Of a stretch of 64,000 nt of DNA, positions 60,332 to 64,000 are shown piece by piece. This DNA comes from Petrosia ficiformis (taxonomy: Eukaryota > Porifera > Demospongiae > Haplosclerida > Petrosiidae): assembly GCA_947044365.1 (NCBI GenBank), contig OX345652.1, forward strand, positions 2,234,701 to 2,298,700, given 5' to 3'. The notes under the pieces are model-generated. The model had not been told where the DNA came from. It did not search any database and saw only the letters and a program-made list of their open reading frames with translations. Positions within the stretch are counted from its first letter, which is position 1, and each line of letters starts with the position of its first letter. Both the position numbers and the translations under genes were made by a program.

Positions 60332-61156
60332 TACTCTAGACCCTAGACACTATATACTAAACACTAGACGCTATATAGATTCCAGGTAGTAGAAGCGAGA
60401 ACCTAGACACTAGAGAGTATACCATATGCCCTAGACCCAGCTCCCTAGAACCTGGATCCTAGAGAGTATACCCTAGACCCTAAAACCTACACCCTAGTAC
60501 CTAAACCCTAGACCCTAGACCCTGGACGCTAGAAGCTAGAATCTTGATTCTGCACTACTGATGGTAGACGTTAGGCCGTAAAGAGAAGACCCTGCTCACT
60601 AGAGCATAGAAAGTAGACCCTAGACTACAGAGTATACCGTAAACAATACACCCTAGAACCTAGACCCTAAAGAGTAGACGCTATACCCAAGACCCTAAAG
60701 AGTACACCCTAGAATCTAGACCCTAGACCTAGACCCTAGAGTGTATACCATACACCCAAGACTCTAGGCCCTAGATCCTAGACACTAGACCCTAGGCGAA
60801 AGACCCTAGACTCTAGACACTAGAGAGTATACCCTAGACCGTAAATCCTAGAACAAATACCCTAGACCATAAAGATATTACCCTAGAACACAAACCCTAG
60901 ACTCTAGAAAGTATACCATACACACTAGACCCTAGACCCTAGACAATAAATTCGAGACACTAAACTCTAGACCCTAGACTCTAGACCCTAGACTCTAGAA
61001 CATAGACCCTAGACCCTAGAAAGTATACCCTACTATTAGACCCTATACTCCAGATAGTAGACCCAAGTCCCTAGTTCCTATACCCTAGAGAGTATACTCT
61101 AGACCATAGTCCCTAGACCCTAGACCCTAGACCCTAGCGAGTATACCCTATACACT

Positions 61157-61212
61157 AGGTTCTAGGGTAAATTGTCTACTCTCTAGACAGTAGACAATTT
61201 ACCCTAGAACCT
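61157..61212. repeat. 56-bp near-perfect palindrome
   Basis: The left arm starts AGGTTCTAGGGTAAATTGTC and the right arm ends with its exact complement. All 28 base pairs form except one (C61181 against C61188), and the axis lies in CTAG at 61184/61185. It is a tiny inversion of telomere-like polarity inside the C-rich block. A decayed relative (ACAGTAGAAACTTTACCCTAG) lies near 62044. It could extrude as a cruciform or be a fold-back repair scar. Confidence 0.93.
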
Positions 61213-62402
61213 TGACTCCAGATAGTAGACCCTAGTCCCTAGACCCTAGATACTAGACCCTAGACCCTACACCCTGAAGCCTAGACCTCAGACACTAGAT
61301 GCTAGACCCTAAATACTAGACCCTAGACTCCAGATAGTAGAACATAGAAACTAGACCTAGAGAGTATATCCTAAGCCCTAGACCCAGGACCCTAGACCCT
61401 TGAAGCAAGAGAGTATACCTCAGACCCTACACCCTAGACCCTACTCTTAGGCCCTAGATCCTAGATCCTAGAGAGTATAACCTAGTCCCAAGACCAAAGA
61501 GAGTATATCCTAGACCGTAGGCCCAAGATTTTAAACAATAGACCATAGACCCTAGACCCTAGATAGTATACCACACACTCTAGATCCTTGACCCTAGAGA
61601 GTATACCCTATAACCTAGACACTAGAAGCTAAGCACTAGACCCTTGACTCCAGATAGTAGAACCTAGTCCCTAGACCCTAGAGAGTATACCCTAGACAAT
61701 AGATGCTAGCCCTATACCCTAGTTCCTCGACACTACAACGTATACCCTAAGCCTTAGACCCAGGACACTAGACCCTGAACGCTAGAGAGTATACATTAGG
61801 CCCTAAACCATAGACTCTAGAGATTATACCCTAGTCCCTAGACCGTCGAGAATATACCGTACACACTATGCCCTAGACCCTAGACACTAGACCATACACA
61901 CTGGACTCCAGATAGTAGACCCTAGGCCCTAGACCTAGAGAGTAGACCCTAGTTCCTAGACCCTAGACACTAGATCCTAGATACTAGACCATAGACCCTA
62001 GAACATAGACCCTAGATTTTAGCGAGTATACCCTATACACTAGACAGTAGAAACTTTACCCTAGCCCCTAGACTCCAGATATTAGAACCTAGAAATTAAA
62101 CATCAGAGAGTATACCGTATGCCCAAGGCACATGACCCTAGACCCTGGACCCTAGAGAGTATACCATATACCGTAAACCCTAGAGAGTATACCATAGACC
62201 GTAGGCCCTAGACCTTAGAACCTAGACGATAGAACCTAGACTCCAGATAGTAGATATTAGGCCCTAGACCCTGGACACTAGAAGGTAGACCCTAGTCCCT
62301 AGACCCTAAAACCAAGAACCTACACCCAAAACCCTAAACACGAAACCCTAAAACCTAACCAAATAAACACTAAAGCTTAGACCCTAGACCCTGAAACCCA
62401 AT

Positions 62403-62466
62403 CCCTAAACCCTAAAACCTAAACCCTAAACCATAAACCATAAACCCTAACCCTATACCCTAAACC
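62403..62466 (+). repeat. Interstitial CCCTAAA telomeric tract 2
   Basis: About nine units, including exact CCCTAAA, 8-base CCCTAAAA, 6-base CCCTAA and CCATAAA forms. A looser telomere-like stretch (about 62306-62375, with CCCTAAACACGAAACC) precedes it. Confidence 0.85.
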
Positions 62467-63023
62467 GTAGAGCCTAGACCCTGGACCCTGGAGTGTATAC
62501 CCTACACCCAAGACACTATATCCTTGATCCTAGACCCTAGACCATAGGCCAAAGACCCTAGATTCTAGACACTAGAGAGTATACCCTAGAACCTAGACAC
62601 TAGACCAAACACACTAGCCACTAGAGATATTACGCTAGATCATAGACCCTAGACCTTAGCAAGTATACCGTACACCCTAGACACTGGACTATACACAATA
62701 TACCCTAGACTCTAAACTACAGACCCTAGACTCTAGATAATAGACCCTAGACCCTAGACCCTAGACCCTAGAGCGTATACCCTACACACTAGACACTAGA
62801 CACTAGACACTAAATAGTAGAACCTAGACTTCAGATAGTAGACACTAGTCCCTTGATCCTAGACCCTAAAGAGTATACCCTAGACCCTAGACTCTAGACC
62901 CTAGACACTAAACACTAGACCCTAGAATCCAGATAGTAGAACATAGAACCTAGACCCTAGAGAGTATACCGTACACCCTAGACACAGGACCCTAGACCCT
63001 GGACGCTAGAGAGTACACACTAG

Positions 63024-63126
63024 ACCCTAAACCCTAAACCATAAACTCTAAACACTAAACCCTAAACCCTAAAACCTAAACCCTAAACCCTCAACCATAA
63101 ACTCTAAACCCTAAACCCTAAACCTT
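63024..63126 (+). repeat. Interstitial CCCTAAA telomeric tract 3 (longest)
   Basis: About 14 units over 103 bp, mostly CCCTAAA with ACTCTAA, ACACTAA and CCCTCAA variants. This is the best evidence in the window for a TTTAGGG-type telomere. Confidence 0.9.
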
Positions 63127-63537
63127 AGAACCTAGACCCTAGACCATAGAACCTACACACTAAACCCTAAATAGTATACCCAATACTCAAGACCCTAGAG
63201 AGTATACTGTACACACAAGGCCCTAGACCCTAGACTAGACTCCAGATAGTAGACCATAGGCCCTAGATCCTAGACCCTAGAGAGTAGACCCTAAACCCTA
63301 GACCCTAAAACCAGGACCCTAGACCCTAGACCCTGGACACTAGACCATAGATTCTAGACCCTGGACAATATACACTAGACCCTAGGCTCTAGTGTCTAGG
63401 GTATATGGTCTAGGTCTAGGGTCTAGGGTTTAGAGTCTAGTGTCTAGGGTCTAGGAGTCTAGGGTCTAGGGTCTAGTGTCTGGGTCTTGGTCTAGTGTCT
63501 AGGGTGTAGGATATACTCTCTTGTGTCTAGGGTGTAG

Positions 63538-63580
63538 GGTTTAAGGTTTAGGGTTTAGGGTTTAGGGTTTAGGGATTAGG
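63538..63580 (-). repeat. Interstitial TTTAGGG telomeric tract 4
   Basis: Four exact TTTAGGG units in a row, with a TTAAGGT start and an ATTAGGG end. On the opposite strand from tracts 1-3. Confidence 0.9.
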
Positions 63581-63695
63581 GTCTATGGTCTAGGTTATAT
63601 TTTCTACGTCCAAGGTCTATGGTCTAGTGTCTAGGGTCTAGGTTCTAGTGTCTTGTGTCTAGGGTCTAGGGTCTAATATCTAGAGTATAGGGTAT

Positions 63696-63732
63696 AGGGT
63701 TTAGGGTTTAGGGTTTAGGGATTAGGGTTTAG
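63696..63732 (-). repeat. Interstitial TTTAGGG telomeric tract 5
   Basis: Three exact TTTAGGG units, one ATTAGGG, then TTTAG. Same strand as tract 4 and, like it, it includes one ATTAGGG variant near its right end, so the two tracts are probably copies. Confidence 0.88.
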
Positions 63733-64000
63733 TTTCTAGGGTCTAATGTTTAGGGTCTAGGGTCTAGGGTTTAGGGTCTAGGGTCTAGGGTCTAGTGTAT
63801 ACTCTCTAGTGTCTATGGTATAGGGTCAACTGTCTAGGCCTATGGTCTACGGTATACTCTCTACGGTCTAGGGCCTAGGGTATAATCTCTATGGTCTAGG
63901 GTCTAGGGTCTAGGTCTAGGGTCTAGAGTTTATCGTCTAAGTACTATTGTATAGTGACTAGAGTCTACCCTCTAGCGTCTAGGGTCCAGGGTCTAAGGTC

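Larger units (their letters stand above)
59611..63385 (+). repeat. Telomere-like block, C-rich strand on +
   Basis: Reads CCCTAGACCCTAGA with GAGAGTATACCCTAG inserts for 3.8 kb. CCAGATAGTAG or a near form marks it at 59624, 60225, 61050, 61218, 61330, 61650, 61908, 62243, 62929 and 63242, with one-base variants at about 62075 and 62831. The spacing is irregular (110-600 bp), so this is not a simple higher-order unit. Confidence 0.88.
59110..64000. repeat. Degenerate telomere-like repeat block
   Basis: The 7-bp word CCCTAGA (complement TCTAGGG) and one-base variants of it (CACTAGA, CCATAGA, ACCTAGA, CCCTAAA) fill the region. It is regularly interrupted by GAGAGTATACC, which contains the palindrome GTATAC, and by CTCCAGATAGTAGA. 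CCCTAGA differs by one base from CCCTAAA, the TTTAGGG-type telomere repeat, and true CCCTAAA runs occur inside it. No gene is seen. Inference: ancient or subtelomeric telomere-derived DNA. It is not a clean terminal telomere, because both strands' repeats occur and the words are diverged. Confidence 0.92.
63386..64000 (-). repeat. Telomere-like block, G-rich strand on +, to window end
   Basis: After CCCTAGGCTCTAGTG the strand flips back to TCTAGGG words. It contains the two TTTAGGG islands at 63538 and 63696 and runs off the window. Confidence 0.87.

Noticed and set aside
63024..64000. A true chromosome end at the right of the window
   Set aside because: The exact telomere units come in short islands on both strands within variant repeats, and the sequence goes on past them to the window edge. 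It reads as interstitial or subtelomeric.
1..64000. tRNA, rRNA or other structured RNA genes
   Set aside because: I saw no tRNA A/B boxes in a plausible fold and no rRNA core words. The hairpins present come from the palindromic repeat cores.

Overview
This window is non-coding satellite DNA from a eukaryotic nuclear chromosome. I find no credible protein gene, RNA gene, mobile element or CRISPR array on either strand. Two repeat families fill all 64 kb. Bases 1-59109 are a minisatellite with a 29-bp monomer that reads on one strand GAGTCTCAT + GAGTCTCCATT + AGTCTCCCT, itself built from older 9-11 bp units. Bases 59110-64000 are a degenerate 7-bp telomere-like repeat (CCCTAGA / TCTAGGG) containing short islands of CCCTAAA / TTTAGGG. 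TTTAGGG is the telomere repeat of most land plants, many green algae and some protists such as coccidian apicomplexans, so a subtelomeric or interstitial-telomeric heterochromatin block in a plant, alga or such a protist is the best reading. I cannot name the species.

Layout. (1) 1-34327 is a mosaic: the 29-bp satellite alternates between two polarities in 22 blocks (called B when GAGTCTCAT is on the + strand, A when its complement GAGACTCATGAG is), ending at the last switch at 34328. These blocks form higher-order units of about 4.3, 5.8 and 10 kb that start at 1, 5770, 10061 and 24153. A recent tandem duplication of about 14.1 kb (6019-20119 and 20120-34221) doubles most of this mosaic. (2) 34328-59109 is a single-polarity (B) array of about 24.8 kb with its own nested tandem duplications: 252 bp near 45.7 kb, 1.3-1.5 kb at 48.9-51.3 kb, and 1735 bp at 51.4-55.3 kb. 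(3) At 59109/59110 the satellite stops abruptly against the telomere-like block, which flips strand twice (about 59611 and 63385) and carries a 56-bp near-perfect palindrome at 61157-61212.

History read from the sequence. Every polarity switch is one of a few recurrent breakpoint sequences, so a small number of inversions happened once and were then copied by unequal exchange. The distal single-polarity array still carries relatives of the mosaic blocks, including an uninverted counterpart of one breakpoint at 39340-39360. Diagnostic single-base variants travel in phase with the 14.1-kb duplication. Indels of exactly 29 and 87 bp (1 and 3 monomers) between near-identical copies fix the monomer length independently of any consensus.

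Limits. Coordinates of block edges inside a repeat are approximate (usually within about 10 bases; up to about 100 where copies diverge gradually). Copy relations were read by eye from shared rare variants, not by alignment software. Nothing here shows transcription, and an assembly artefact cannot be ruled out for the near-identical duplications.
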